Below are positions 16,017-28,068 of a stretch of DNA of 54,235 nt, piece after piece; positions within the stretch are counted from its first letter, which is position 1, and every line of letters begins with the position of its first letter. Origin of the DNA: Kiritimatiellia bacterium (GTDB taxonomy: Bacteria; Verrucomicrobiota; Kiritimatiellia; JAAZAB01); contig JAQUMN010000025.1 of NCBI GenBank assembly GCA_028718125.1, forward strand, positions 1-54,235, given 5' to 3'. A program made the position numbers and the translations under genes. The notes beneath the pieces are model-generated. The model was given only the letters and a program-made list of their open reading frames with translations, was not told the origin of the DNA and did not search any database.

Positions 16017-16739
16017 ATGATGGTTCGGTCATTTCTTATAACGGCGGTGATTATGATCACATGGTTTGGCAGGGCAGGCGCAGAGCCCCAAAAGGGTGGG
16101 GTGGATGAAGATGCCGGGTGGGTGTCCCGTCGTCAGGCTATGGTCGCGCAATTAAGGGATTACCATATTACCAATACGTGTGTTCTAACGGCCATGGGCA
16201 AGATTCGCCGGCATGCATTCATCTCCGCCTCCTATCGCAACGTGAACGATGCCTACGCGGATGCCCCTTGTCCGATCGGCCGTGGGCAAACGATCTCCCA
16301 GCCATACATCGTAGCCTACATGACCGAAAAGCTGGCGCTTAAATCCGGCGATAAAGTGCTGGAAATCGGCACCGGCTCCGGGTACCAGGCGGCTGTGCTG
16401 GCCGAGTGCGGTGCGGACGTCTACACCATCGAAATTATCCCGGAACTGGCGCGCCATGCCCGCGCGGCGCTCGATGCCGAAGGTTTCCAGCGCGTTCACA
16501 GCCTGACAAATGACGGCTATAAAGGCTGGCCGGAATACAGTCCCTTCAATGCCATCATTGTAACGTGTGCCCCGGACGAGGTGCCCCAGACCCTGGTGGA
16601 CCAGTTGAAGGAAGGCGGACGCTTGATTGCGCCCGTGGGCCGCGGATTCCAACGTCTGGTCATCTTGCGCAAACAGCATGGCCTTGTTGAACAGGAAGAG
16701 GACCTGCCCGTCTGTTTCGTACCCATGGTGCGGGAGTAA
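16017..16739 (+). CDS. pcm: Protein-L-isoaspartate O-methyltransferase with signal peptide
   Basis: 240 residues. After a typical export signal (MMVRSFLITAVIMITWFGRAGA) comes a complete PCMT domain: RRHAFISASYRNVNDAYADAP, PIGRGQTISQPYIVAYM, the SAM loop VLEIGTGSGYQAAVLAE, and GGRLIAPVGRGFQRLVILRK. The enzyme methylates isoaspartyl residues to start their repair. Most bacterial homologues are cytoplasmic; here a periplasmic location is predicted, which raises the question of its SAM supply. ATG 16017 is preferred over a TTG at 15996 because it begins the signal peptide. Confidence 0.85.
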   Translation: MMVRSFLITAVIMITWFGRAGAEPQKGGVDEDAGWVSRRQAMVAQLRDYHITNTCVLTAMGKIRRHAFISASYRNVNDAYADAPCPIGRGQTISQPYIVAYMTEKLALKSGDKVLEIGTGSGYQAAVLAECGADVYTIEIIPELARHARAALDAEGFQRVHSLTNDGYKGWPEYSPFNAIIVTCAPDEVPQTLVDQLKEGGRLIAPVGRGFQRLVILRKQHGLVEQEEDLPVCFVPMVRE

Positions 16740-16860
16740 CGTCAGAAGACAGTGCGGATTTTGGATTTTTGATTGCGGATTGTAATCAAAAATCAAAAAT
16801 CAGAAATCAGAAATAGTTTCGCCATGAACCATTATCCATTTGCCATTGACCATTTTTTCC
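16740..16860 (+). repeat. 7-base-period array before the PHP gene
   Basis: gcggatt, ttggatt, tttgatt, gcggatt are followed by their complements aaaatca, aaaatca, gaaatca, gaaatag, then by ccattat, ccatttg, ccattga, ccatttt. Three word types abut, the first two forming an inverted repeat. Confidence 0.65.
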
Positions 16861-16861
16861 C

Positions 16862-18232
16862 ATGAACCCGTCAGATAATACCCGGCTCATCGAACAGTTG
16901 GATTCGTTCGATCTTGACGAACGCGCTCAGGCGCTGAAGGCCCTGGCCATGGGCTGCCGCACGATTTTGCCGGAGCCTTTGCCTCGCGTTAATATGCACC
17001 TGCATTCTTTCTTCTCCTACAATACGAAGGGCTATTCCCCCAGCCGCATTGCCTGGGAAGCGCGCCGCCAGGGGCTGTTTGCCGCCGGCCTTTGCGATTT
17101 TGATGTGCTCGACGGGCTGGAGGAGTTCCTGGCGGCCGGACAAACCCTTGGGTTGCGCGCCACGGTGAACTTGGAAACGCGGGCCTTTTGCCGCGACTAT
17201 GCCCAGGTTGACATCAATTCGCCGGGCGAACCGGGGGTCGCCTATATCATGGGCGCCGGATTTGCCCGTAGCCCCACGCCGGGCAGTCGCGCGGCCGCCA
17301 CGCTCTTGCAGTACCGGCGCCAGGCGGGGGAGCGCAACCGTTCGCTGGTGGCGCGCATCAACGTGCGCCTGCCGGAAATTGCCCTGGATTACGATGCCGA
17401 CGTCCTGCCGCTTTCGCCGGGCGCATGTCCCACGGAACGCCACATTATCTGCGCTTACCGCGAAAAAGCAAAGGCCGCGTTTAAGAAGCCGGTTGCCCTG
17501 TTCGCGTTCTGGGCGAAGATGATGAAGGCGGGACCTTCCGACGTGGAAACATGGAGCAAAAACATATCGGTCATGGAAGATAAAATCCGAGCCGTGCTGG
17601 CCAAAAGCGGCGGCATTGGTTACGAGCGGCCAACCGAAAAGACATTCCCGCCGGTGGATGAGTTCGCGGCCTGGGTGCGCGAATGCCAGGCCATGCCCAT
17701 GGCGGCGTGGCTTGACGGCACTACCCGGGGCGAAGCGGATTCAAAAGCAATGATGGAATGCCTGCGCGAACGAGGCGTCTGCGCGCTTAATATCATTCCA
17801 GACCGCAATCACCGTATAGCCGATCCGGCCATGCGAGCCGTAAAACTGCAAAAACTGGCCGAGATTATGGACTTGGCCGAGAAATGGCAGTTTCCTGTCA
17901 ATATCGGCACCGAGATGAACAAAGATGGCCAGCCGTTCGTGGACGATACCGGCAGCGAGGCGCTCCGGCCTTATCATGCGGCCTTTATGCGCGGCGCCCG
18001 GATTATGGTGGGGCAAACTTTGCTTGCGCGCTACGCCAACTTTGCCTATGTGAGCGCCGCCGCCCAGTCCGAGTTCGGCAATAATGCCAGGCAAAAAAAC
18101 GATTTCTTTGAGGCCGTCGGCCTCCTCCCGCCGCTTACGACTGTCTTTGCCGACAAGCTGGAATCCCTTGGCCCGGACAAGAGTTCGGCCTGCTTGCGCG
18201 AGTCAGCCCGCCGTTGTTCGTGGATGATATGA
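16862..18232 (+). CDS. PHP-domain protein, probable metal-dependent phosphoesterase
   Basis: 456 residues. The metal site begins with NMHLHSFFSYN (HxH, about residues 44-54), followed by LCDFDVLDG and a conserved acid in NLETRAF, as in PHP domains of histidinol phosphatases and polymerases. The middle (about 160-260) is a long helical insertion, and the barrel resumes at MAAWLDGTTRG and INIGTEM-like NIGTEMNKDG. It is much longer than stand-alone PHP phosphatases. The last 20 residues (DKSSACLRESARRCSW) are Cys/Arg-rich. Substrate unknown. Confidence 0.65.
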   Translation: MNPSDNTRLIEQLDSFDLDERAQALKALAMGCRTILPEPLPRVNMHLHSFFSYNTKGYSPSRIAWEARRQGLFAAGLCDFDVLDGLEEFLAAGQTLGLRATVNLETRAFCRDYAQVDINSPGEPGVAYIMGAGFARSPTPGSRAAATLLQYRRQAGERNRSLVARINVRLPEIALDYDADVLPLSPGACPTERHIICAYREKAKAAFKKPVALFAFWAKMMKAGPSDVETWSKNISVMEDKIRAVLAKSGGIGYERPTEKTFPPVDEFAAWVRECQAMPMAAWLDGTTRGEADSKAMMECLRERGVCALNIIPDRNHRIADPAMRAVKLQKLAEIMDLAEKWQFPVNIGTEMNKDGQPFVDDTGSEALRPYHAAFMRGARIMVGQTLLARYANFAYVSAAAQSEFGNNARQKNDFFEAVGLLPPLTTVFADKLESLGPDKSSACLRESARRCSWMI

Positions 18233-18337
18233 GCCGATCATGTGATCAATAAAGGCCGCATGGCAAATGTGGCGATCTTATTCCAACTCGCTTTGCAGCT
18301 CGCAGGTGTTTTATCCCCCGCACAACTCATTCTTTCC

Positions 18338-18529
18338 GTAATGCCTCAGTTACGTGGGGTAAAACGATGGCAGTCTTCAATGCTGTCATTCCCGCGAAAG
18401 CGGGAATCCAGTATCAGTATTGAATATTTCTGGATTCCCGACCCAGGCTCCGCCGGAGCGCTTCGCCGAGGCGAGTCAGGTCGGGAATGACAGAAAATAT
18501 TCAGCGCCACCCAGTAACTGAGGCCTTAC
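18338..18529. mobile_element. MITE family 1, complete 192-bp copy
   Basis: Ends GTAATGCCTCAGTTAC and GTAACTGAGGCCTTAC are inverted repeats (15 of 16). The 8 bases TTCTTTCC flank it on both sides (18330-18337 and 18530-18537), a perfect target duplication. Inside are a GTCATTCCCGC-GAAA-GCGGGAAT palindrome and a long inverted GACCCAGG/CGAGTCAGGTCGGG region. No coding capacity. It is in opposite orientation to the 35677 copy. Confidence 0.9.
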
Positions 18530-18548
18530 TTCTTTCCTGTTCTTTTCC

Positions 18549-18577
18549 TTGACACCCAGCGGTAATTGTTGTAACAT
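18549..18577 (+). promoter_or_regulatory. Promoter for the hybrid histidine kinase
   Basis: A perfect TTGACA (18549-18554), 17-base spacer and TAACAT (18572-18577), about 130 bases before the kinase start and just outside the MITE. Confidence 0.5.
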
Positions 18578-18709
18578 GCAAGCAACCAGGGGCTTATAGT
18601 TGTTAACATGCGATGTTTGTAATCATGTGCATAGGCGCGGGTCTGCCTTGCCACCCGTGCCGCAGGAGGGTCGGTAATATATTGCGGAAGCCTGACGGTC
18701 GCACGACCT

Positions 18710-21700
18710 ATGGGGAACATTCACGTGAATGGTAACACCGGCATATCCAGCGATAAGTCGGAGGAAAAGTATTCCAAAATCTTCCGTCTCAGCAGTAATC
18801 TGCTTTCGCTTTCTACGCTCAAGGACGGACGGTTCAGGGAGGTCAATGACGCTTTTTTGACCACGCTTGGGTATTCGCGCGAGGAAATAGTCGGGAAAAC
18901 TGCGGTGGAGCTCGGTCTGTATGTAAATCCAGATGACCGACAAAAGCTTTTACAGGCGGCGACACAAACCGAACGCCCGCGGAATGTAGAGATCCAATTC
19001 CGCGACAAGGACGGCACGGTTCATGACGGTTTGTTTTCAGCGGAAATCATATCGGTCAACAACGAAAAATGCTGGTTGATGTCGATTACCGACATCAGCG
19101 CGCTCAAGCGGGCGCAGAATGGACTGCGGGAATACGCGGCCAGGTACCAGCGCATCGTTGAAGACCAATCCGAGCTCATTTGCCGCTATCAAGCGGACGG
19201 CAAGATCACCTTTGTTAACAATGCCTATGCGCGCTACTTCGGTAAAAGGCGCGAGGAATTTGTCGGCCGGAATTTCATCCCCCACATTCCCGAGCCGGAC
19301 CTGGCGCAGATCTCCCGGCGCCTCGCCGGCATTACCCGGGATAATCCTGAGGCCGCTTTTGAGCACCGGGTCATCATGCCGGGCGGCGAAGTGCGCTGGC
19401 AGCAGTGGAGCCACCGGGGCATCTATGCCGCTGACGAAAACCTCATTGAATACCAGGCGGTGGGCCGGGACATCACCGATTCCAAACGAGGTGAGCAGGT
19501 ATTGGTTGAGACTGCCGAAGACAAGTTTAGATCAATTTTTGACCATGCCAATGACGGAATACTGGTGGCTGATTTTGTTACAAAAGAATTCGTGCTGGCT
19601 AACAATAAAATCTGCCGCATGCTGGGGTACAGTCAGGAGGAAATCCTCAAATTGGGTGTCAGGAATATCCATCCCGAGAAGGATTGCGCTTATATAATTG
19701 ATCTGTTTGAAAAGATGGGCATGGAAATGACAACCCAGGCGCAGGATATACCGGTCAACAGAAAAGACGGCAGCGTGTTTTATGCCGACCTCAATGCCGT
19801 AATAATCGCAATTGCAGGAAAGAAACATCTGGTTGGAATATTTCATGATACAACCGAGCGCAAGCTTGCGGAGGCGGCGTTAGTCAAGAGTCATGCGTCT
19901 CTAACCAGTGTGCTGGATAGTTTTAATTCCCTGGTGTATGTGGCGGACTTTGATTCTTACGAATTATTGTTCGTCAACAAGTATTTCCGTGAAATATTTG
20001 GCAATGTTCAGGGACAGAAATGCTGGCAAGTCATCCAGAAAAGTCAACAGGGTCCTTGTCCGTTCTGCACAAACAACAGGCTGGTGTCTGATGCCGGAGT
20101 CCTGACCGGCGTTTACCAGTGGGAGTTTCAAAATACGATCAATGGGCGGTGGTATGAGTGCCGCGACCAGGCGATTCCTTGGCCTGGCAGAGGACTGGCT
20201 CGTATGGAAATTGCCACCGACATTACCGAGCGCAAGCGGATGGAGACACGCTTAACTCTTGCGCATACCCAGTTGAAAAACGTAATTGATTCGGCCTCCC
20301 AGGTTTCCATCATTGCCACCGACGTTTCCGGCACGATTGTCACGTTCAGCCGCGGCGCCGAACGCATGCTGGGGTATTCCGCCGAGGAAATGGTCGGCAA
20401 GCAAACCCCGTCCATTATTCACCTGGAATCGGAAGTGAAGACCCGGGGTAAGGATTTGACCAGGGAAATGGGCTATCCGGTTGAAGACTTCGAGGTTTTC
20501 GTGGCGTATGCCAAAGCGGGCAAATACGACGAGCGCGAATGGACGTACATTAAAAAAGACGGCACACACATAACCGTTGACCTGATCGTGACAGCTGTCA
20601 AGGATGAGTCCGGGAAAATCACCGGATTTGTCGGTATCGCCATGGACATCACCGACCGCAAGCGCGCATTGCAAGCCCAGGCTGCCAGCGCTGCCAAGAG
20701 CCAGTTCGTCGCCAATATCAGCCACGAAATACGTACGCCCTTGAACGGCATCATCGGCGTTTGCGAACTCCTGCTGGAAACCAGGATGACGACCGAGCAA
20801 TTGGAATATGCGCAAATCATCAATTCCAGCGCGGAAGCCCTGCTTAACATCATCAATGCCACGCTCGACTTTTCTAAAATCGAGGCCGGCAAGATGGAAC
20901 TGGAACGCATTGACTTCGATCTTCGCAATATAGTGGAAGATATTGTCGGTGTGCTTTCGGTAAACGCCTCCAGAAAGAAACTCGAACTGATTGATTTCAT
21001 AGAGCCGGAAGTCCCCACCAACCTGCACGGCGATCCCAGCCGCCTGCGCCAGATCCTTTTTAACATTGTTGGCAACGCCATTAAATTCACGGCTGAAGGC
21101 GAGATCGCCGTTAATGTCGCGCTGGTGGAAGGGGGGGGGTGTTCGGGGGGCGGGGTTCAGGATTCGGAGGGTGAGGAAGATGGTAGAAAGGGAACCATTA
21201 GAGGAATGGCGGAGGGGGAAGGAACGAGGGATGAACACCGAACTCCTAACACCGAACACGCTCCATCCGTTCGCTTGCGCTTCACGGTACGCGATACCGG
21301 CATCGGTATTCCGGCCGATAAAACAAGCGTGATCTTCGATTCCTTTACCCAGGCGGACGCGTCACTGGCGCGCAAGTTCGGCGGGACGGGGCTGGGATTG
21401 TCAATCGCCAAGGGGCTTGTGGAACAAATGGGCGGCGCCATCGGGGTGCAAAGCGATTCCGGCAAAGGTTCGACATTCTGGTTTATTATTCCCTTTGCGC
21501 ACCAGCAGCACGAAACGCCAGCGTCCGAGCCGCACGAGAATTTCAGCGGGGCGCGCATGCTGGTTGTTGACGACAATGCCACCAACTGCATAGTGCTGGC
21601 CAAACAATTGCAGGCATGGAAAATCAACGTGGAAACGGCGGCCGATGGCGCCGAGGCGCTGGCCAAAATGCATGCCGCCGTAACCAGTAAAAAACCTTTT

Positions 21701-22762
21701 AAAGCGGCCCTTATTGACCTGCGCATGCCGGGAATGGATGGCGTAAAGCTCGGTAAGGTCATCAAAACCGATGCGGCGCTCAAGCATACGATCCTGTTAC
21801 TGATGAGTTCCATGGCCCTGTTGCCGGAGACCTATATTCAAAACAAACATTATTTTTCCACCATGATTCTCAAGCCCATCCGGCAGAGGCATCTTTTTTA
21901 CAGCCTGCTCACGGCCTTGAAAGGCAAAAAAATGAGCGCTCGGGAACATAAATGGGCGGCCGAATTCCAGAAGCATGAACAATACCTGATCGGCAATCGG
22001 TTGCATATTCTCGTTGCGGAGGACAACATGGCCAATCGGGAGATTACCTTGAATATCCTGGTAAAAATGGGGCATGTTGCCCATGCCGTTGCCAACGGGC
22101 AGGAAGCCATAAAAGCGCTTGAAATTCTTCCCTATGACCTTGTGCTGATGGATGTCCAGATGCCGGAAATGGACGGTTTGGAAGCTACCGCGATAATCCG
22201 CGGCCCGAAATCACAGGTACGCGACCATAATATTCCCATCCTGGCGCTTACGGCGCATGCCATGGAAGGCGACCGTGAAAAATGCCTGGCAGTCGGCATG
22301 AACGGCTATATCACCAAGCCGGTCAGCCTGAAAGCCATTGCCGATGCAATTGCTACCATCGCTGTTCCGGGCAATCTTCCCCCGCCTGATGACAAGCCCG
22401 TGTCTGCCGATGACCCGGAAGCCGTGTTTCAATCTAAGACCTTTTCCGACCGCCTGCACGGCAAGGGCGCGATAATGAGCAAAATTATTAATATCACCCT
22501 GGATGAAACGTTGAAATTAATGCGCGAACTTGATTTGGCCGTTGAGAATCGGCAACAGGAAACCGCCGCACGGCTGGCCCATAACATCAGGGGCTCCGCC
22601 GCCAACGTCAGTGCCAATCAGTTACTGGCCGTGTCGGTTATGCTTGACGCCGCCTGTAAAGCGAGCGACTGGCGCGAAGCCGAACATCTTTTGCCCGAGT
22701 TGAACCGGCAGTATGCAATTCTTGAAATAGCGATGCGCAAGTATTTACAAACATTATGCTGA
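18710..22762 (+). CDS. Hybrid sensor histidine kinase with five PAS domains, two receivers and HPt
   Basis: 1350 residues with no membrane helix, so cytoplasmic sensing is likely. Domains in order: PAS 1 (about 20-130), PAS 2 (145-260), PAS 3 (275-390), PAS 4 with a CPFC motif (400-510), PAS 5 (520-650), HisKA with phosphoacceptor in FVANISHEIRTPLNG (about 665), HATPase with NAIKF, DTGIGIP and GGTGLGLSI, a receiver (VVDDN, LIDLRMPGMDG), a second receiver (VAEDN, LMDVQMPEMDG, ITKP) and an HPt domain (LAHNIRGSAA). A 40-residue insertion of repeat DNA splits the ATPase domain. The adjacent response regulator is broken. Confidence 0.93.
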   Translation: MGNIHVNGNTGISSDKSEEKYSKIFRLSSNLLSLSTLKDGRFREVNDAFLTTLGYSREEIVGKTAVELGLYVNPDDRQKLLQAATQTERPRNVEIQFRDKDGTVHDGLFSAEIISVNNEKCWLMSITDISALKRAQNGLREYAARYQRIVEDQSELICRYQADGKITFVNNAYARYFGKRREEFVGRNFIPHIPEPDLAQISRRLAGITRDNPEAAFEHRVIMPGGEVRWQQWSHRGIYAADENLIEYQAVGRDITDSKRGEQVLVETAEDKFRSIFDHANDGILVADFVTKEFVLANNKICRMLGYSQEEILKLGVRNIHPEKDCAYIIDLFEKMGMEMTTQAQDIPVNRKDGSVFYADLNAVIIAIAGKKHLVGIFHDTTERKLAEAALVKSHASLTSVLDSFNSLVYVADFDSYELLFVNKYFREIFGNVQGQKCWQVIQKSQQGPCPFCTNNRLVSDAGVLTGVYQWEFQNTINGRWYECRDQAIPWPGRGLARMEIATDITERKRMETRLTLAHTQLKNVIDSASQVSIIATDVSGTIVTFSRGAERMLGYSAEEMVGKQTPSIIHLESEVKTRGKDLTREMGYPVEDFEVFVAYAKAGKYDEREWTYIKKDGTHITVDLIVTAVKDESGKITGFVGIAMDITDRKRALQAQAASAAKSQFVANISHEIRTPLNGIIGVCELLLETRMTTEQLEYAQIINSSAEALLNIINATLDFSKIEAGKMELERIDFDLRNIVEDIVGVLSVNASRKKLELIDFIEPEVPTNLHGDPSRLRQILFNIVGNAIKFTAEGEIAVNVALVEGGGCSGGGVQDSEGEEDGRKGTIRGMAEGEGTRDEHRTPNTEHAPSVRLRFTVRDTGIGIPADKTSVIFDSFTQADASLARKFGGTGLGLSIAKGLVEQMGGAIGVQSDSGKGSTFWFIIPFAHQQHETPASEPHENFSGARMLVVDDNATNCIVLAKQLQAWKINVETAADGAEALAKMHAAVTSKKPFKAALIDLRMPGMDGVKLGKVIKTDAALKHTILLLMSSMALLPETYIQNKHYFSTMILKPIRQRHLFYSLLTALKGKKMSAREHKWAAEFQKHEQYLIGNRLHILVAEDNMANREITLNILVKMGHVAHAVANGQEAIKALEILPYDLVLMDVQMPEMDGLEATAIIRGPKSQVRDHNIPILALTAHAMEGDREKCLAVGMNGYITKPVSLKAIADAIATIAVPGNLPPPDDKPVSADDPEAVFQSKTFSDRLHGKGAIMSKIINITLDETLKLMRELDLAVENRQQETAARLAHNIRGSAANVSANQLLAVSVMLDAACKASDWREAEHLLPELNRQYAILEIAMRKYLQTLC
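21127..21270 (+). repeat. 7-base-period array inside the kinase ATPase domain
   Basis: After a run of nine Gs the DNA follows words such as gcggagg, gggaagg, aacgagg, gatgaac, accgaac, tcctaac, accgaac. It stays in frame and encodes a Gly/Glu/Arg-rich loop between the NAIKF block and VRDTGIGIP. The gaacacc words match the array before argS. Confidence 0.7.
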
Positions 22763-22778
22763 CAAAGGAACCGAACCC

Positions 22779-23390
22779 GTGAAAATACTTGTCGCCGAAG
22801 ATAATATGGCTGCGCAATTTCTCCTGAAGACCACCCTTGAAGAATTGGGCCACGATCTGGTCATAACAAGGCGATGGCTGCACGGCTGGTGAAATCATGC
22901 TGAAACCGGATGCGCCGAAGCTGGCGATACTGGACTGGATGATGCCCGGCATGGACGGCGTGGAAGTATGCCGCAAAATCAGGGCGGCGAAGTTCGTTGG
23001 TCCCGCTTATCTTATCATCCTGACCATTCGCGATAAGACCGGGGATATTGTCAAGGGCCTGAAAGCCGGAGCCAATGATTATATTGTCAAACCTTATAAT
23101 GTTGAGGAGCTTCAGGTGCGCGTTGGCGTTGGCTGCCGTGTCATGGAAATGCAAGCCACAATGGCCAGGCAAATCAATGAATTGGAAGTTGCCATGGCGC
23201 ATATCAAGGCACTGCGGAAATTATTGCCCATATGCATGTATTGCAAAAAATCCGTGACGACAAGAAATACTGGCGGCAGGTTGAGAGCTACATTTCCGAA
23301 CATAGCGAAGCCCAGTTCAGCCATCGAATCTGCCCTGACTGTTACAAAAAACACATCCAGCCGGGGATGGATAGAATGAATAAAAAATAA
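22779..23390 (+). pseudogene. Response regulator broken by two frameshifts
   Basis: From a GTG at 22779 the frame reads KILVAEDNMAAQFLLKTTLEELGHDLVIT and then stops; the continuation DGCTAGEIMLKPDAPKLAILDWMMPGMDG is in another frame, so one base is extra near 22870. The receiver then runs through KPYNVEELQVRV into LLPICMYCKK, where a run of six As (23244-23249) needs a seventh to restore IRDDKKYWRQVESYISEHSE and a C-terminal ICPDCYKKH. This receiver plus CxxC tail is a known architecture. Either a real pseudogene or two assembly errors. Confidence 0.8.
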
Positions 23391-23426
23391 TTTGCCGCCG
23401 TTGTTCCCGGGTGATATGAACCAATC

Positions 23427-24112
23427 ATGTTCCGACAGTCAACAGCCAACAACCTGCAGCCTAATGCTTATTTCCCCCCTGGTCGTCTGCGACGCCGCTC
23501 TTGGATGGCAAATGGCGCCTTCATTATGTCCTTCTTTTGCCTGGCCGGCCTATCTTGCGTCGCGACTACTGCGCCGACCGTCTTGATGCCGGAAGGCGCT
23601 CTCGCGCGGCCGCATCCGTTCCTCGCCTGTTCAACCGGCGAATTGGAGCGCCTGCAAATCGTGGTGCGTGATCACGGGCCCGGTTGCGAGATCCTGGCCA
23701 GCCGCATCCGGCAGGACAGTCGGCCGACTGGGAACGCGACGAGCCGGGAGGAATGTACGTTAAAAACATTCGGCGCGGCATGAGTGACGATGCCATTCGT
23801 GCCCGGTTTAACGATGCCGGTCTTGTTACCCACGTTACAATTAATGCGCTCGAAGGTACGGAAGTGCTGACCGGGGATGGGCCGTTCCGCTCGGTGCAGG
23901 ATCGCGTGTCACTCATCAGGGTTACGCGCCGGGGCCCGGCGGCCTCCTTTGCGGCCGTCCTCGAACCGGTGATCGCCGGCCAAACGCCAGCAGTCACAGA
24001 GGTGACGATGGCGAGCGGCAAGGACGGCTATGACATCGGAATTGTCCTGACCGATGGCAAATCTTTAACGATCACATGGTCGCCAAAGACGGTTTCGGTC
24101 TCATCCCCATAA
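23427..24112 (+). pseudogene. Decayed polysaccharide lyase (heparinase II/III-like)
   Basis: The 5' part encodes a signal-like hydrophobic segment (from ATG 23505, FIMSFFCLAGLSCVATT) and HPFLACSTGELERLQ, the usual beginning of heparinase or alginate-lyase proteins. At about 23700 the frame shifts, and a second open stretch (stop at 24112) ends in FAAVLEPVIAG and GYDIGIVLTDGKSLTITW, typical of heparinase C-terminal domains. The several hundred residues between are missing. The family assignment rests on short stretches. Confidence 0.45.
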
Positions 24113-24309
24113 CGCTACCCATCGGCTGATATGTCATCGTGCAATCGCATTTTGCATGTGTGTCTAACGGTTTGATATGCGCCATTATGGCGCTTATTGT
24201 TGGTATATTGCGCCTGTATGTCTCTTCAAGCTTGCGCTATTATTGATAGTGTTATGTGTATGTAATTACGAATGAATAAGTTATAATCTCGTTTTTAGTG
24301 AATGACATT

Positions 24310-24336
24310 TTGGCATATATTTTGCTGAATTATACT
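24310..24336 (+). promoter_or_regulatory. Possible promoter for hsp20
   Basis: TTGGCA (24310-24315) and TATACT (24331-24336) with a short 15-base spacer, 35 bases before the hsp20 start. The stretch 24113-24370 is otherwise AT-rich with a small GCGCCATTATGGCGC hairpin and no gene; no CIRCE element is seen. Confidence 0.35.
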
Positions 24337-24370
24337 GTAAAAATTACCAAATCTCAGAAAGGAGGTTGAC

Positions 24371-24880
24371 ATGGTTGCCAAAAAACATACTGCAGTGAGT
24401 AAACGGGGAGAGTGTGCTTTGCCGACGCGGCGGATTAAAGGCGAGCATCCGGTTCTTGACCTCCAGAGGGACATCAACCGTATGTTCGATAATTTTACCT
24501 CGGGTTTTTTGCCGATGCCTGTAGGCCGTTGGACTGAGGGCGCATTCCTGCCGAAGGTCAATGTCTCGGAGGGTGACAAAGAAGTGAAAGTCACCGTGGA
24601 ACTGCCCGGCTTGGCCGAAAAGGATGTGGACGTGTCCGTCAGCCGCGGGCGGCTCACCTTGGAAGGCGAAAAGAAAACCGAAAAGGAGGATCGAGGCAAG
24701 AATTTCCATTATCTGGAAAGGTCGTCAGGGTCATTCTATCGGGATATACCGTTGCCTGAGAATGCGGATCCGGATAAGGCCCAGGCGGTCTTTAAACATG
24801 GAGTTTTGACTGTGACCCTCCCGAAGCGACCCGGCGTAAAGGAGGAACGCAAAAAACTCGCGATCAAGCGTGAAGAATAA
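24371..24880 (+). CDS. Small heat shock protein, Hsp20/alpha-crystallin family
   Basis: ATP-independent holdase that keeps unfolding proteins soluble and hands them to ClpB and DnaK. 169 residues: a variable N-terminal arm, then an alpha-crystallin domain (about 55-150) with VNVSEGDKEVKVTVELPGLAEKDVDVSV, the RSSGSFYRDIPLPENAD strand and the GVLTVTLPK signature, ending in a basic tail. AAAGGAGG lies seven bases before the ATG. The partner disaggregase clpB is the next gene, 296 bp on. Confidence 0.93.
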   Translation: MVAKKHTAVSKRGECALPTRRIKGEHPVLDLQRDINRMFDNFTSGFLPMPVGRWTEGAFLPKVNVSEGDKEVKVTVELPGLAEKDVDVSVSRGRLTLEGEKKTEKEDRGKNFHYLERSSGSFYRDIPLPENADPDKAQAVFKHGVLTVTLPKRPGVKEERKKLAIKREE

Positions 24881-24943
24881 TCGCTCATAGTGCAATATAA
24901 AAGTTCGGCGCAGGGACGCAAAGCGACAAAGCCTTGCTGTGGG

Positions 24944-25098
24944 CAAGGCTGCGTCATGCATGCTGAAACCAGCGGCGTCGCAGGCGCTCCGCCCTCCACT
25001 ATCGCGAAAAAATTGTCATTTATGGAGGGGCAGCCTGCCCGCCATAGCCTCCCGGCGACGGCGGGAGCTACGGCGAGACCGTTCTTGACGCAGCCGTT
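24944..25098. mobile_element. MITE family 2, copy B (reverse)
   Basis: Left end CAAGGCTGCGTCA and right end TGACGCAGCC are inverted, and the inner GAAACCAGCGGCGTCGC block is the reverse complement of copy A. It carries about 35 extra bases compared with copy A. It lies between hsp20 and clpB. Confidence 0.7.
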
Positions 25099-25176
25099 CT
25101 GGTGTTGGGTGCAGCCCCGATTTAAGCTTTGCGGCCTTGCGCCGTTGCGTTATGCTGTCCGCTTGAAAGGATTATT

Positions 25177-27837
<2,661 letters not shown>

Positions 27838-28006
27838 CAGGGCTGCATTGAGAACTGTCTCGCGGGAACGCCCTCCTTCGTCCGGCAACTGCCGGACTAT
27901 GGCGGGCAGGCTGCCCCTCCATGAATACCAATTATTTCGCGATATTGGAGGGCGTCCCGATCATGCCGTGGGCGGGTATCTGGACTACGACGCCGCTGGT
28001 TTCAGT
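27838..28006. mobile_element. MITE family 2, copy C (truncated)
   Basis: Begins CAGGGCTGCATTGAGAAC at the first base after the clpB stop and keeps the family's GCCCTCC, CGATATTGGAGGGC and GACGCCGCTGGTTT blocks, but the right inverted end is missing. Orientation is that of copy A, opposite to copy B. Confidence 0.7.
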
Positions 28007-28068
28007 TGTATTCTCGCGGCACATTGGACAAAAACGCTATTCGTTCGGGTAGAAAGGAAGCGCCAACC

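Noticed and set aside
16740..16860. Regular repeats considered as a CRISPR array
   Set aside because: The unit is seven bases without unique spacers, and no cas gene is in the window.
20252..21259. 335-codon minus-strand frame opposite the kinase
   Set aside because: No recognisable domain, and the plus strand carries clear PAS and kinase motifs throughout.
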